A DNA stretch of 64,000 bases from Streptomyces sp. SCSIO 30461 (GCF_037023745.1 NZ_CP146101.1:7234001-7298000), one strand, 5' to 3'; positions 10,888 through 20,900 are shown, counted from the first letter of the stretch. Notes: generated by a model not told the origin, from the sequence alone. Made by a program: numbers and translations.

Positions 10888-11616
10888 ATGAGCTTCGGCG
10901 ACCCGAACAACCCCTACGGGCAGCAGCCCCAGCAGCCGCCTCAGGGCCAGCCCGGGTACGGTTACCCGCAGCAGGCGCCGCAGGGCATCCCCCAGCAGGG
11001 CTACGGCTACCCGCAGCAGCCTGGGCAGTACCCGCAGGCTCCGCAGGCCCCCGGCACGATCCAGGCGAACAACGGCTACATCAACATCCCGGCGCTGGGC
11101 ACCGTCGAGATCGCCACGATGGGACGCCGACTCGGCGCCCGACTGATCGACGGCGTCATTTACACAGTCGTCTACTTCATCCTCAGCGCGATCGGCCTCG
11201 CGGGCGCCAGCAGCGCGGCGAACGACCTCCAGGAGTGCAGCAAGCTCGATCCGCTGACCCCTGCTTACGAGACCTGCATGAACGACGCCTCCGAGGCCGC
11301 CGGCGGCGTGTTCGCCGCGATGTTCGGCTTCATCATGATCTTCGCCCTCGTCGGGCTGCTCTACGAGTGGCTGATGGTCGCGTTCTTCGGCGGCACCGTC
11401 GGCAAGATGGCCCTCGGGCTGAAGGTCGTGAAGGAGAACACGGGTCAGGTCCCGGGCGTCGGCGGCGGCTTCATCCGATGGATCATCCCGATGGCCGGTG
11501 CGCTGCTCTGCGGTATCGGCCAGCTGCTGGTCTACCTGTCCCCCTTCTTCGACAACTCGGGCAAGGTCCAGGGCTGGCACGACCGCGCCGCCGGCACCCT
11601 GGTCGTCAAGAAGTAA
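10888..11616 (+). CDS. RDD-family membrane protein
   Basis: The 242-residue protein has an N-terminal Pro/Gln/Gly/Tyr repeat region of about 60 residues (PQQPPQGQPGYGYPQQ type), then an RDD domain from about residue 75. The domain opens with the Arg/Asp signature MGRRLGARLIDGVIY and has three hydrophobic helices. A good GGAGGA ribosome site precedes the ATG. RDD proteins are small membrane proteins of mostly unresolved role, and some act in ion exchange. The P/Q-rich tail is typical of Streptomyces members. It is divergent from folD and convergent with purH. Confidence 0.88.
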   Translation: MSFGDPNNPYGQQPQQPPQGQPGYGYPQQAPQGIPQQGYGYPQQPGQYPQAPQAPGTIQANNGYINIPALGTVEIATMGRRLGARLIDGVIYTVVYFILSAIGLAGASSAANDLQECSKLDPLTPAYETCMNDASEAAGGVFAAMFGFIMIFALVGLLYEWLMVAFFGGTVGKMALGLKVVKENTGQVPGVGGGFIRWIIPMAGALLCGIGQLLVYLSPFFDNSGKVQGWHDRAAGTLVVKK

Positions 11617-11650
11617 CACCCGCGCCGCGTCACCACCCGACGCGGCGATG

Positions 11651-11700
11651 AAGGCCGTAGCCCCGCCATCCGGCGAATTCCAGGGGCTACGGCCTTTCGG
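11651..11700. terminator. Bidirectional hairpin between the RDD gene and purH
   Basis: AAGGCCGTAGCCCC (11651-11664) pairs with GGGGCTACGGCCTT (11683-11696), a 14-base perfect stem with an 18-base loop and TTT on its right side. It sits between two convergent genes and can serve both. Confidence 0.85.
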
Positions 11701-11710
11701 TGTCCACCGG

Positions 11711-13276
11711 TCAGTGGAAGAAGTGACGCGTCCCTGTGAAGTACATGGTCACGCCCGCGTTCTTCGCGGCCTCGACGACCTGCTCGTCCCGCACCGAACC
11801 GCCCGGCTGTACCACGGCTCTGACGCCCGCCGCGGTCAGGATCTCCAGACCGTCCGGGAAGGGGAAGAACGCGTCCGACGCGGCGTAGGAGCCGGCCGCG
11901 CGCTCCTCACCCGCACGCTCCACCGCCAGTTTCGCGGAGTCGACACGGTTGACCTGGCCCATGCCCACGCCCACCGAAGCACCGTCCTTGGCGAGCAGGA
12001 TCGCGTTGGACTTCACCGCGCGGCAGGCGCGCCAGGCGAAGGCGAGTTCCGCCAGCTGAGCAGAGTCCAACGCGTCGCCGGTGGCCAGCGTCCAGTTCGC
12101 CGGGTCGTCGCCGTCCGCCTGGAGCCGGTCGGTCACCTGCAGCAGGGCGCCACCGTCGACCGGCTTGACCTCGACCGGTGCCGCGGGGGCAGCGGGGCAG
12201 CGCAGCACGCGGATGTTCTTCTTGCGGGCGAGGACCTCGACCGCACCGTCCTCGTAGCCGGGGGCCACGATGACCTCGGTGAAGATCTCGGCGACCTGCT
12301 CGGCCATCGCCACGGAGACCGGGCGGTTGACAGCGATCACCCCGCCGAACGCCGACAGCGGGTCGCAGGCATGCGCCTTGCGGTGCGCTTCGGCGACATC
12401 GGCGCCGATCGCGATACCGCAGGGATTGGCGTGCTTGATGATGGCCACGCACGGCTCGGTGTGGTCGTACGCGGCGCGCCGCGCGGCCTCCGTGTCCGTG
12501 TAGTTGTTGAACGACATCTCCTTGCCGTGCAGTTGCTCGGCCTGCGCGAGCCCGCCACCCGCCTCGGTGACGTACAGCGCGGCGTCCTGGTGGGGGTTCT
12601 CGCCGTAGCGCAGCACGTTGGAACGCCGGTAGGTGGCGCCGATGAAGTCAGGGAAGCCGCTGTCCTCGGCTGTGGCGTACGAGGACGCGAACCAGGACGC
12701 CACGGCCACGTCGTAAGCGGCCGTGTGCTGGAACGCTTCGGCGGCGAGGCGCTTGCGGGCGGTCAGGTCGAAGCCGCCGGCGGCGACGGCGGTCAGTACG
12801 TCGGCGTAACGCGCGGGGCTGGTGACGACCGCAACGGAAGGGTGGTTCTTGGCGGCGGCGCGGACCATCGAAGGGCCGCCGATGTCGATCTGCTCGACGC
12901 ACTCATCGGGGCTCGCACCCGAGGCCACGGTCTCGCGGAAGGGGTAGAGATTCACCACGACGAGGTCGAACGGTTCGACGCCAAGCTCCGCGAGCTGCTC
13001 ACGGTGCGCGTCGAGGCGCAGATCGGCGAGGATCCCGGCGTGCACGCGCGGGTGCAGTGTCTTTACCCGGCCGTCGAGGCACTCGGGGAATCCGGTGAGC
13101 TCCTCCACCTTGGTGACCGGGACACCGGCGGCGGCGATGCGGCCCGCGGTCGATCCGGTGGAGACCAGCTCCACCCCGGCCTCGTGCAGCCCGCGGGCGA
13201 GCTCCTCCAGGCCGGACTTGTCGTAGACGCTGACCAGCGCGCGCCGGATGGGCCGCTTCATGGTTTCGGCGGTCAC
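11711..13276 (-). CDS. purH: Bifunctional AICAR formyltransferase/IMP cyclohydrolase
   Basis: This 521-residue enzyme performs the last two steps of IMP synthesis. The N-terminal cyclohydrolase (MGS-like) domain shows [28 protein letters not shown] and [15 protein letters not shown]. The formyltransferase half carries the catalytic KHANPCG segment and the conserved C-terminal TGTRHFFH. The start is a GTG overlapping the purN stop as GTGA, so the two are coupled. 10-formyl-THF for this step comes from the folD product encoded just downstream. Confidence 0.97.
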   Translation of the reverse strand: MTAETMKRPIRRALVSVYDKSGLEELARGLHEAGVELVSTGSTAGRIAAAGVPVTKVEELTGFPECLDGRVKTLHPRVHAGILADLRLDAHREQLAELGVEPFDLVVVNLYPFRETVASGASPDECVEQIDIGGPSMVRAAAKNHPSVAVVTSPARYADVLTAVAAGGFDLTARKRLAAEAFQHTAAYDVAVASWFASSYATAEDSGFPDFIGATYRRSNVLRYGENPHQDAALYVTEAGGGLAQAEQLHGKEMSFNNYTDTEAARRAAYDHTEPCVAIIKHANPCGIAIGADVAEAHRKAHACDPLSAFGGVIAVNRPVSVAMAEQVAEIFTEVIVAPGYEDGAVEVLARKKNIRVLRCPAAPAAPVEVKPVDGGALLQVTDRLQADGDDPANWTLATGDALDSAQLAELAFAWRACRAVKSNAILLAKDGASVGVGMGQVNRVDSAKLAVERAGEERAAGSYAASDAFFPFPDGLEILTAAGVRAVVQPGGSVRDEQVVEAAKNAGVTMYFTGTRHFFH

Positions 13277-13896
13277 GGGATAACTACCTTTCGTCCCTCA
13301 ATGCGGTAGCCGTTGCGGGCCAGACGCCCCACGACATCGACGAGCAGCTGACGCTCGACTTCCTTGATGCGCTCATGAAGAGCGGCTTCATCGTCCTCGT
13401 CCCGTACGTGCACCACGCCCTGCGCGATGATCGGACCGGTGTCGACGCCGTCGTCGACGAAGTGGACGGTGCATCCGGTGACCCTGACGCCGTACGCGAG
13501 CGCGTCGCGGACGCCGTGAGCCCCGGGAAAGCTGGGCAACAGGGCGGGGTGCGTGTTCACGAACCGGCCGCCGAAACGGGCGAGGAAGGCCTCGCCGACG
13601 ATCTTCATGAAGCCCGCGGACACCACGAGGTCCGGCTCGTGGGCAGCGGTCGCCTCGGTCAGCGCGCGGTCCCACTCCTCGCGGGTGGCGTGGTCCTTGA
13701 CCCTGCACACGAAGGTGGGGAGCCCGGCGCGCTCGGCGCGCTCGAGACCGGCGATCCCGTCGCGGTCGGCGCCGACGGCGACGATCTCGGCGCCGAAGCC
13801 TGCGGGCCCCCCGGGATAGGCGTGGATGGCGTCGAGCAGCGCCTGGAGGTTGGTGCCGGATCCGGAGACCAGGACGACGAGGCGGGCGACGGCCAC
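13273..13896 (-). CDS. purN: Phosphoribosylglycinamide formyltransferase
   Basis: PurN formylates GAR with 10-formyl-THF in the third step of purine synthesis. Motifs are [18 protein letters not shown], the catalytic [12 protein letters not shown] and [15 protein letters not shown] with the conserved Asp. The start is uncertain. The GTG at 13896 gives 207 residues, a normal length, with an AAGAG-like ribosome site. The ATG at 13950 would give 225 residues but has no ribosome site and lies inside an inverted repeat. The stop overlaps purH by four bases. Confidence 0.94.
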   Translation of the reverse strand: MAVARLVVLVSGSGTNLQALLDAIHAYPGGPAGFGAEIVAVGADRDGIAGLERAERAGLPTFVCRVKDHATREEWDRALTEATAAHEPDLVVSAGFMKIVGEAFLARFGGRFVNTHPALLPSFPGAHGVRDALAYGVRVTGCTVHFVDDGVDTGPIIAQGVVHVRDEDDEAALHERIKEVERQLLVDVVGRLARNGYRIEGRKVVIP

Positions 13897-13936
13897 GGGG
13901 ACTCTTTTCGCGTTGCGGTACAGCGGGCGTGATTGC

Positions 13937-13956
13937 GTTTGTATGGTCATACGAAC
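13937..13956. promoter_or_regulatory. 20-base inverted repeat upstream of purN
   Basis: GTTTGTATGGTCATACGAAC has 8 of 10 positions symmetric, around a perfect GTATGNNCATAC core. It lies about 40 bases upstream of the preferred purN start, in an AT-richer patch within the divergent gap to the next plus-strand gene. It resembles a TetR-type operator. The adjacent 13957-14158 region holds no other obvious element. Confidence 0.4.
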
Positions 13957-14158
13957 AAAACGAGTCCGGTGATACGGGGAACTCTACGAAGCCGTCGACC
14001 GTCAGCAACGATACCGGCACACCAAGCGGCCCCCACGGGACGGGGGCGTGGCCGGGAGGTAGCGTCTGGGGCAGGGCACTTCCGCGGACGGAAGTGCTCG
14101 AGCACAGCCGGAGACCCGGCGGTACTCAGCAGTAGCCAGAGGGGAAGACACTCGTCAC

Positions 14159-14992
14159 ATGCCGTCCACGCCGGACCGAAGCCGCCGCATGGCTCTCCGC
14201 TTCCCGCTCGCTCGCGAGCAGCGCTCCCTGATGCTGGGGTCCACGCTGCTGCGTGATCGCCAGTCCGCGGAACCCACGGAGGAGTCCCGAGACGACAGCA
14301 ACCCCTTCGCCCCGCCCCCCGAGGGCTCGCCCGACCGGCCGTGGCAGCCGCGGCAGGGAGCCGGGGGCGAGGGAGACGGCACCGACGAGGGCGACGGCAG
14401 CCAAGGCGGCAGGGGTTCGTCGTCGGGCTGGAGCGGCGGCCAGTGGAGCAGCCGCCAGCCGGGACGCTCATCGGGCGGCGGCTTCGGCGGCAGGCCCGGC
14501 GGGCAGGGCGGGCCCGAGGGCGGCGGCCCGGGGAGCGGTATGCGCTGGGATCCGACGGACCCGGCGCAACGACGAGCCCGTTACGCCCTGCTCGCGGGCA
14601 TGTGGGCGTTCTTCTTCGTGCTCTTCGACCTCGCGGAGATCGCCCTGCTGCTCGGCGTGCTGGCGCTGTACTGGGGCGGTAGCTCACTGCGCGCCAAGTC
14701 GCGCCGCGAGGCCTCGGCGGCGAACGCAGCGAGCGTGGCCGGCGGCTCGGGGGCGGCGGCCGGCGGTGCGGGCGCTCAGGCGGGTGGGGGTAGACCCCAG
14801 GTGACAGCCGCGGTCAGCGGCATGGTCATGGCGGTAGTCGCGCTCCTGATGGTGGCCACGACCTTCACGATGCAGCTCGTCTACAAGGACTTCTACACCT
14901 GCCGGGACGACGCCCTCACCAAGTCGGGCCAGCTCGCGTGCAACGAGCTGCTGCCCGATTCACTGCGCAAGGTGATCGGCGTCCAGGAGTAG
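14159..14992 (+). CDS. Gly-rich membrane protein of unknown function
   Basis: The predicted 277-residue protein has a disordered Gly/Ser/Pro-rich N-terminal half. Two membrane helices follow (about 143-165, WAFFFVLFDLAEIALLLGVLALYW; and about 222-242), and the C-terminus is a short conserved-looking YKDFYTCRDDALTKSGQL tail. The true start is unclear: GAGGGGAAG lies 13 bases before the ATG at 14159, and a start further in is possible. It ends exactly where the convergent PerM-like gene ends, with no intergenic base. No function is recognised. Confidence 0.65.
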   Translation: MPSTPDRSRRMALRFPLAREQRSLMLGSTLLRDRQSAEPTEESRDDSNPFAPPPEGSPDRPWQPRQGAGGEGDGTDEGDGSQGGRGSSSGWSGGQWSSRQPGRSSGGGFGGRPGGQGGPEGGGPGSGMRWDPTDPAQRRARYALLAGMWAFFFVLFDLAEIALLLGVLALYWGGSSLRAKSRREASAANAASVAGGSGAAAGGAGAQAGGGRPQVTAAVSGMVMAVVALLMVATTFTMQLVYKDFYTCRDDALTKSGQLACNELLPDSLRKVIGVQE

Positions 14993-16726
14993 TCAGGGCC
15001 GGTCATGCCGGACCCCAGGGGCGGCATCAGGGTCCGGCCTGGGGCTCTGGGCCGCCGGAGCCGAGCCCGTCTCCGCACCCGCGCCCCCACCCCCTTCGGG
15101 ATGCGGGCAGCCCGCGGCTGCATCCACGCCGGGTTCCGTCTCCGTATCGGGTTCCGTATGCGTGTCGGCGCCCGCACAGTCGGGTGCGGATGCGGAACCC
15201 GACACGGAACCCGACACGGATACGGATACGGCTTCCGAGTCGGAACCGTCCTGCTCCGGAGCCCCCGGTCCGGCACCCACCCCAGCCCCCGGCACCGGCT
15301 CCGCACCGGCGGCAGGCAGCTCCGGGCCGGTCCCGCCCCCCGTGCTCCGCTCCAGAGCCGCGAGCTTCAGCGCCGCCCGCTTCGACACCGACGAGCAGAC
15401 CTCGCGGAGCGAAGCCACCGGCCCGTCGCCGCGGGACTCGCGGCGCATGCGCCAGGTGTGCGCACCGACCGCAGCCGGGACGCCGACCGCCGCCGTCCAG
15501 ACGAACGCCGCCGCGCCGGTGAGCCACCAGACCGGACCGAAGGCGGCCAGCCTCCCTGTCCCCAGCGGGCCGCCGGCCCAAGCCGCCAGCAGCGCCATGA
15601 GCGCCGCACACAGCGCGGCGGAGAGCAGGGCGACGCGGGCTGTCTCACGGCGTCCCCAGGAGCCGTCCTTACCGTCACCCCGGTTGCCGCCGTCCACCGC
15701 GCGCCCGGCGTACGCCGCACGGCTCGCACACCGGGCGATGACACCGCCCGCCGCCACGGGCACGGCGGCACACGCCGCCATCAGCGGCGCCTCAAGGCCG
15801 TGCGCCGGCATCGCCGCGAGCAGCGGGAAGTGGAGCTGCCCGGGGTCTCCCGTGACGGCGAGCGGCCCCGCCGCGCCGCCTGTGCCGAGCGCAAAGCCGG
15901 GACCGAGAGCGAACGCGGCCCCCCACACGGCGGCGTTCGGCACGAGGGTCAGGGCCAGCACCACCACCGCGATGCGCCCGGGCCAGTCCGCCGCGAGCCA
16001 TACGAGGGACTCCCCCGCCGACTGCCTGTGCCACGCCAGGGACACCCCGAGCAACAGGGCACCACCGCCCGCCAGGGTCGCGGTCGCCGCACCCGCCGCA
16101 CGCAGCGCGACGACGCACCGGATGCGTACGCGGGGGGTGCACAGGGCCTCGGGCACCCAATCGGGGAGTGGTCCGAGCGGTCGCCCGCAGGCCGTCCAGG
16201 CACCTGCCGCCGCCGACAGGGTGGTCACGGCGGGCAGGTGCACCGCAGTGCTGAGCGGTTCGGCTGCGAGGGCGCCACCAGTGGAGTGCACCGCCACAAC
16301 CGCGGCGATCGTCAGATATCCGCAGGTCACCCCGGCCAGCACCAGCCCCACCGCGCCTCGGGCGCCTGCCCCCGATTCGAGCGTGTCACGCACCGCGCGG
16401 TGCGCCGCCCACACGGGCAGCACCACCAGGAGCAGCGGTACGACCCCGACGGGCGCGGGGGCGCCCGAAAGAGTGTCCGCTCGGACGAGTTCCGCGCCAT
16501 GCGCCAGCAGCCACAACCCGGAGGCCACATGCAGCGCTCCACGCGGTCCGCTGTCCGGATAGGGCGAGCTGATCCACATCAGGGTCACCGGGACCGCCAG
16601 CGCGCCGAAGCCGAGCCCGGCCGCCATCACACCTCGCAGCACGGCTGCCGTGAGCAGGACGGCGGGCGGCCGGGCACCCTGTACGGCCACCGCTTCCGCG
16701 GGGCTGCGGTCAGTCATCTGGGTCAC
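14993..16726 (-). CDS. DUF6350/PerM-like polytopic membrane protein
   Basis: This 577-residue integral membrane protein has around ten hydrophobic segments and a disordered C-terminal tail of about 120 residues rich in Gly/Pro/Glu and Ser-Val repeats. Its position beside purN, purH and sucCD matches PerM (Rv0955) of M. tuberculosis, which belongs to the same family and supports divisome stability. Family membership is inferred from context and topology. The frame stays open upstream, but the sequence becomes membrane-like only after the GTG at 16726; the ATG at 16717 is an alternative start. The tail DNA has GTTCCGTATCGG-like repeats near 15120-15240. Confidence 0.8.
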   Translation of the reverse strand: MTQMTDRSPAEAVAVQGARPPAVLLTAAVLRGVMAAGLGFGALAVPVTLMWISSPYPDSGPRGALHVASGLWLLAHGAELVRADTLSGAPAPVGVVPLLLVVLPVWAAHRAVRDTLESGAGARGAVGLVLAGVTCGYLTIAAVVAVHSTGGALAAEPLSTAVHLPAVTTLSAAAGAWTACGRPLGPLPDWVPEALCTPRVRIRCVVALRAAGAATATLAGGGALLLGVSLAWHRQSAGESLVWLAADWPGRIAVVVLALTLVPNAAVWGAAFALGPGFALGTGGAAGPLAVTGDPGQLHFPLLAAMPAHGLEAPLMAACAAVPVAAGGVIARCASRAAYAGRAVDGGNRGDGKDGSWGRRETARVALLSAALCAALMALLAAWAGGPLGTGRLAAFGPVWWLTGAAAFVWTAAVGVPAAVGAHTWRMRRESRGDGPVASLREVCSSVSKRAALKLAALERSTGGGTGPELPAAGAEPVPGAGVGAGPGAPEQDGSDSEAVSVSVSGSVSGSASAPDCAGADTHTEPDTETEPGVDAAAGCPHPEGGGGAGAETGSAPAAQSPRPDPDAAPGVRHDRP

Positions 16727-16847
16727 TCGGCCATGCTGCCAAGATGGCCCGATTGATCCGGGTAACGAGCAAATAGCCGTGGTGTCGCAGAAGATACTTT
16801 TATGTACCGTTCGTAACGGCACCGTCACCGACCCCCATGGAGCCTCC

Positions 16848-18365
16848 ATGAGGCGAAGCACCCCGGACCCCGCCGAGAACCGTGAGAACGCCGAGAAGCG
16901 CGAGAAGGGTGAGCAGCACGAGCAGGGCGAGCAGCACGAGCAGGGCGAGCAGGGCGAGAACGCCGAAGCGGCCGAGGGTCCCAAGCCGCCACCCAGGACC
17001 GGCGAACCCGCCACGCACACCAAGCACGCCGCCAAACTGCCGCCTCCCAAAGAGCGACGCCGACTGCGCGAGTCCAAGTCCCTCAGCGAGGAGCAGCTCG
17101 CACAGGCCGTCGGAGTCACCCGGGCGACGGTCCGCTCCTGGGAAACCGGTCGGATCAGCCCGCGCGGACGCAAACGCGTGGCCTACGCCAGGCTGCTCGC
17201 CTCGTATCAGGCGGAGCTGGCGGCGAAGGACACGCCCGTCGCCCAGGCGGAGCGGGAAGCCGGCTGGGCGGAGGCCACCCGGGACCAGGACGACCGCACC
17301 GATGACACCCTGGTGCTGCCGAAGGTCGGCACGGAGCCACCGGCAGCGGCGGCGAGTGAGGCGGAGCCCGGGGAGGCCGCGCGGGACCACGAGCCGACAC
17401 CTGGGCGTGCCACCGCGTCCGAGACCACTTCCATATCCGCGGCGAGCACCCACGCGGTCGAGGACCGCGTCCACCCTCACCTGGCCCAGCTCGCCGCCGA
17501 GCTGCTGCACCCCTCGCCGCACCCCGTGGGGGAACCCGCACCCAGGACCTCCGAGCAAGCATTCGACCTGCTGTACAGACGCACGATCTCCTGCCTGGTA
17601 CGACAGACCTATCTGCTCACCGGCAACCGGGAATTCTCCCTGGAGGCGGTCGAGAACGCCTTTCACCGAGCGTGGCAACGCTGGCCCGAAGTGGCCGTCG
17701 ACCCCGATCCTGCAGGTTGGTTGCGGGTAGCAGCGTACGAGTACGCGATGTCGCCCTGGCACCGGCTCCGCCGCGGCCACCGCACGGAGCCCGACCGCCC
17801 CGAAGGCCCGGAGAGCCCGGCACGCACCGGCCCGTCGGCCAGCCGGACGCTCCGCGACGCCCTGCTCTCGCTGCCGCCCTCGTACCGTCGCGCCCTGCTG
17901 CTGTACGACGGGCTCGGGCTCGACCTTCCCGAGACCGCCGCGGAGACGGAGGCGAGCACCCCGGCTGCCGCCACCCGGCTGCTGAACGCGCGCGCGGCCG
18001 TCGCCGAGCGTGTTCCCGAGCTGCGGGAGCCGGACGCGCTGCACGAAGGACTGGCCGGACTCGCAGCGGCCCTGCCCGCACCCGAGTTCGCACCCGCGAG
18101 TGAGATGCGGGCGTGCAGCGAGAAGCGCACGCAGTTCTGGACCCGCGCCTCGTACGGACTCGCCGCCGCCATACTAGGGGCCTCGTTGCTGAGCATGATC
18201 TTCAGCGGTGTCCGCGAGGCCACCGGGAGCCCGGGCCACTCGGTCGGCGGGGTGCCGTCGAACCCGGGGCCGATGGCGGAGACTCCGGACAGCACCGAAC
18301 TGCGTCAGCTGCTCCGGGACCATCCGCTGAACGGACCGGGGCGGCTCACCCCGTGTATCGGTTGA
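16848..18365 (+). CDS. XRE helix-turn-helix fused to an ECF sigma-like region and a membrane anchor
   Basis: This is a 505-residue protein of unusual architecture. Residues 1-60 are low complexity with EQHEQG repeats. Residues 70-122 form an XRE-type helix-turn-helix (LSEEQLAQAVGVTRATVRSWETG). Residues about 235-425 resemble sigma regions 2 and 4 of ECF factors (FDLLYRRTISCLVRQTYLLT, then LLSLPPSYRRALLLYDGLGL and the recognition-helix-like part after it). A single membrane helix follows near residue 455 (YGLAAAILGASLLSMIF) with a short outward tail. The start chosen is the ATG at 16848. It probably acts as a membrane-tethered transcription regulator. Region 4 looks divergent, so it may not be a working sigma factor. 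Confidence 0.7.
   Translation: MRRSTPDPAENRENAEKREKGEQHEQGEQHEQGEQGENAEAAEGPKPPPRTGEPATHTKHAAKLPPPKERRRLRESKSLSEEQLAQAVGVTRATVRSWETGRISPRGRKRVAYARLLASYQAELAAKDTPVAQAEREAGWAEATRDQDDRTDDTLVLPKVGTEPPAAAASEAEPGEAARDHEPTPGRATASETTSISAASTHAVEDRVHPHLAQLAAELLHPSPHPVGEPAPRTSEQAFDLLYRRTISCLVRQTYLLTGNREFSLEAVENAFHRAWQRWPEVAVDPDPAGWLRVAAYEYAMSPWHRLRRGHRTEPDRPEGPESPARTGPSASRTLRDALLSLPPSYRRALLLYDGLGLDLPETAAETEASTPAAATRLLNARAAVAERVPELREPDALHEGLAGLAAALPAPEFAPASEMRACSEKRTQFWTRASYGLAAAILGASLLSMIFSGVREATGSPGHSVGGVPSNPGPMAETPDSTELRQLLRDHPLNGPGRLTPCIG
16911..16958. repeat. Short tandem repeats in the 5' end of the XRE-sigma gene
   Basis: Repeats of GAGCAGCACGAGCAGGGC, built from 9-base units, run from 16911 to 16958 and encode alternating EQH and EQG triplets. 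The repeat keeps the frame, so length variants would remain in frame. Confidence 0.8.
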
Positions 18366-18415
18366 TCGACCTCGACGCGAGGGGACGCGGGACGACCAAG
18401 GCCCGGGAACGCGTA

Positions 18416-18454
18416 AAGGGGCCCGCGCCCGGTCTCCCGGAGCGCGGGCCCCTT
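18416..18454. terminator. Bidirectional hairpin between the XRE-sigma gene and sucD
   Basis: AAGGGGCCCGCGC (18416-18428) pairs with GCGCGGGCCCCTT (18442-18454), a 13-base perfect stem with a 13-base loop. It lies between two convergent genes. Confidence 0.85.
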
Positions 18455-18499
18455 CCTGTCCTGGGCCGCTGGGGCCTGCCGGCCTCGGTCGGACGAGGC

Positions 18500-19384
18500 T
18501 CAGCCCGCGAGGATCTCGCGCGCCAGCTTGGCCGTCTCGGTCGGCGTCTTGCCGACCTTCACGCCGGCGGCCTCCAGGGCCTCCTTCTTCGCCTGTGCGG
18601 TGCCGGAGGAGCCGGAGACGATGGCACCCGCGTGGCCCATGGTCTTGCCCTCGGGGGCGGTGAAGCCCGCGACGTAGCCGACGACCGGCTTGGTGACGTT
18701 CGCCTTGATGAAGTCGGCCGCACGCTCCTCGGCGTCGCCACCGATCTCGCCGATCATCACGATCAGGTCCGTGTCGGGGTCGGCCTCGAAGGCGGCCAGG
18801 GCGTCGATGTGGGTGGTGCCGATGATCGGGTCACCGCCGATGCCGACGCAGGAGCTGAAGCCGATGTCACGCAGCTCGTACATCATCTGGTAGGTCAGCG
18901 TGCCGGACTTGGACACAAGGCCGATGCGTCCGGGCTTGGTGATGTCGGCCGGGATGATGCCGGCGTTCGACTGACCGGGGGTGATCAGACCCGGGCAGTT
19001 CGGGCCGATGATGCGGGTCTTGTTGCCCTTGGCGCCCGCGTGCGCCCAGAACTGGGCGGTGTCGTGCACCGCGACGCCCTCGGTGATGACGACCGCGAGG
19101 CCGATCTCGGCGTCGATCGCCTCGATGACCGCGTCCTTGGTGAACTTCTCCGGGACGAAGATGACCGTCACGTCGGCGCCGGTCTTCTCGACGGCCTCGG
19201 CGACGGAGCCGAAGACGGGGACCTCGGTGCCATCGAAGTCGACCGTGGTGCCCGCCTTGCGCGGGTTCACGCCACCGACAATGTTGGTGCCGGAAGCCAG
19301 CATGCGCTTGGTGTGCTTCTGGCCCTCGGAGCCGGTCATGCCCTGGACGATGACCTTGGATTCCTTGGTGAGGAAGATAGCCAT
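18500..19384 (-). CDS. sucD: Succinyl-CoA ligase, alpha subunit
   Basis: This 294-residue subunit binds CoA and carries the phosphohistidine for the substrate-level phosphorylation step of the TCA cycle. It has [19 protein letters not shown] at the N-terminus (CoA-binding), [19 protein letters not shown] in the middle and the active-site His in [19 protein letters not shown]. The open frame extends upstream, but the ATG at 19384 matches the family start. It follows sucC by 25 bases in the same operon. Confidence 0.97.
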   Translation of the reverse strand: MAIFLTKESKVIVQGMTGSEGQKHTKRMLASGTNIVGGVNPRKAGTTVDFDGTEVPVFGSVAEAVEKTGADVTVIFVPEKFTKDAVIEAIDAEIGLAVVITEGVAVHDTAQFWAHAGAKGNKTRIIGPNCPGLITPGQSNAGIIPADITKPGRIGLVSKSGTLTYQMMYELRDIGFSSCVGIGGDPIIGTTHIDALAAFEADPDTDLIVMIGEIGGDAEERAADFIKANVTKPVVGYVAGFTAPEGKTMGHAGAIVSGSSGTAQAKKEALEAAGVKVGKTPTETAKLAREILAG

Positions 19385-19409
19385 GGTGAGTCTGTGACCT
19401 CGTCCCTTG

Positions 19410-20588
19410 TTACTTGGCAGCAGCCAGCTCGGCGGCCTTGTCGGCCGCGCCGTCCATGGTGTCCACACGCTGCACGAGCGGGTGGTTGCGGTCGTCCAGG
19501 ATCTGGCGACCCAGCTCCGCATTGTTGCCGTCGAGCCGCACGACCAGCGGCTTCGTGACGGCCTCGCCCTTGGACTCGAGGAGCTCCAGGGCCTGCACGA
19601 TGCCGTTGGCGACCGCGTCGCAGGCGGTGATGCCGCCGAAGACATTGACGAAGACGGACTTGACGTCCGGGTCGCCGAGAATGATCTCCAGGCCGTTGGC
19701 CATGACCTCGGCGGAGGCGCCACCACCGATGTCGAGGAAGTTGGCGGGCTTCACACCGCTGTGGTTCTCACCGGCGTACGCGACGACGTCAAGGGTCGAC
19801 ATGACCAGACCCGCGCCGTTGCCGATGATGCCGACCTCACCGTCGAGCTTGACGTAGTTGAGGCCCTTGGCCTTGGCGGCGGCCTCGAGCGGGTTGGCCG
19901 CGGCCTTGTCCTCCAGCTCGGCGTGCTCGGGGTGCCGGAACTCGGCGTTGGCGTCCAGGGACACCTTCCCGTCGAGGGCGAGGACACGGCCGTCGGCGAG
20001 CTTGGCCAGAGGGTTGACCTCGACGAGGAGGGCGTCCTCCGCGATGAAGGTCTTCCACAGCGTCACGAGGATCTCGGCGACCTGCTCGGCCACCTCGGCC
20101 GGGAACTTGGCGGCTTCCACGATCTCGCGGGCCTTGTCCCGGTCCACGCCGTCGTTGGCGTCGACCGGGATCTTGGCGAGCTTCTCGGGGGTCGTCGCCG
20201 CGACTTCCTCGATGTCCATGCCACCCGCGACCGAGGCCATGGCCAGGAAGGTGCGGTTGGTGCGGTCGAGGAGGTACGAGACGTAGTACTCGTCGGCGAT
20301 CTCGGGAGCCGTCTCGGCGATCATCACCTTGTGGACCGTGTGGCCCTTGATGTCCATACCGAGGATGTCCGTGGCGCGGGCGACGGCCTCGTCCGGCGTG
20401 CCGGCCAGCTTGACGCCACCGGCCTTGCCGCGGCCGCCCACCTTCACCTGTGCCTTGACGACCGAACGGCCGCCCATTCGCTCGGTCGCCTCGCGCGCCG
20501 CCTCAGGCGTGTCGATGACTTCACCGGCCAGCACCGGTACACCGTGCTTGGCGAAGAGGTCCCTCGCCTGGTACTCGAACAGGTCCAC
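19410..20588 (-). CDS. sucC: Succinyl-CoA ligase, beta subunit
   Basis: This 392-residue ATP-grasp subunit starts with the classic [19 protein letters not shown] sequence and has [20 protein letters not shown] near residue 50. The C-terminal domain contains [19 protein letters not shown], the NxFGGI signature of the nucleotide and succinate site. First gene of the sucCD operon; a CRP-like site lies about 195 bases upstream of its start. Confidence 0.97.
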   Translation of the reverse strand: MDLFEYQARDLFAKHGVPVLAGEVIDTPEAAREATERMGGRSVVKAQVKVGGRGKAGGVKLAGTPDEAVARATDILGMDIKGHTVHKVMIAETAPEIADEYYVSYLLDRTNRTFLAMASVAGGMDIEEVAATTPEKLAKIPVDANDGVDRDKAREIVEAAKFPAEVAEQVAEILVTLWKTFIAEDALLVEVNPLAKLADGRVLALDGKVSLDANAEFRHPEHAELEDKAAANPLEAAAKAKGLNYVKLDGEVGIIGNGAGLVMSTLDVVAYAGENHSGVKPANFLDIGGGASAEVMANGLEIILGDPDVKSVFVNVFGGITACDAVANGIVQALELLESKGEAVTKPLVVRLDGNNAELGRQILDDRNHPLVQRVDTMDGAADKAAELAAAK

Positions 20589-20781
20589 GCGCGTCCGTCC
20601 CTTTGCTTCTAATCGTCGCAGTTGTGATTCGCGGTTCGTTGTCTGCGTGGGCGTGCCGCGAAGGGCAACGTGACTGCGCTGTCACTAGGGAGGCGTACAC
20701 GGTGGCCGGGCACGCGGCATGTCCGTCTCGCAGCGTATCCCCGAGGGCCTTGGGTCCCTAAATCGCAGATCACAGAGCGGC

Positions 20782-20797
20782 GGTGATACCGGTCACA
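20782..20797. promoter_or_regulatory. CRP-like site upstream of sucC
   Basis: GGTGATACCGGTCACA fits the cAMP-receptor-protein consensus TGTGA-N6-TCACA at 9 of 10 positions. It lies in the 312-base gap 20589-20900 between sucC and the exported-protein gene. No gene is visible in that gap. Streptomyces Crp is known to use this type of site, but binding here is inferred. Confidence 0.4.
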
Positions 20798-20900
20798 GGC
20801 AGCGTACGCAGCGGGCGGCCCCCACCCCAATGGAGGCCGCCCGTGAAGCCGCAGAGCGGGGAACCGCCGAATCGCCCGGCGCAGGTCAGCGGGGGCTGAC

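Noticed and set aside
20655..20690. CRP-like GTGAC...GTCAC near sucC
   Set aside because: The spacer is eight rather than six bases, so it does not fit the consensus; the nearby site at 20782 does.
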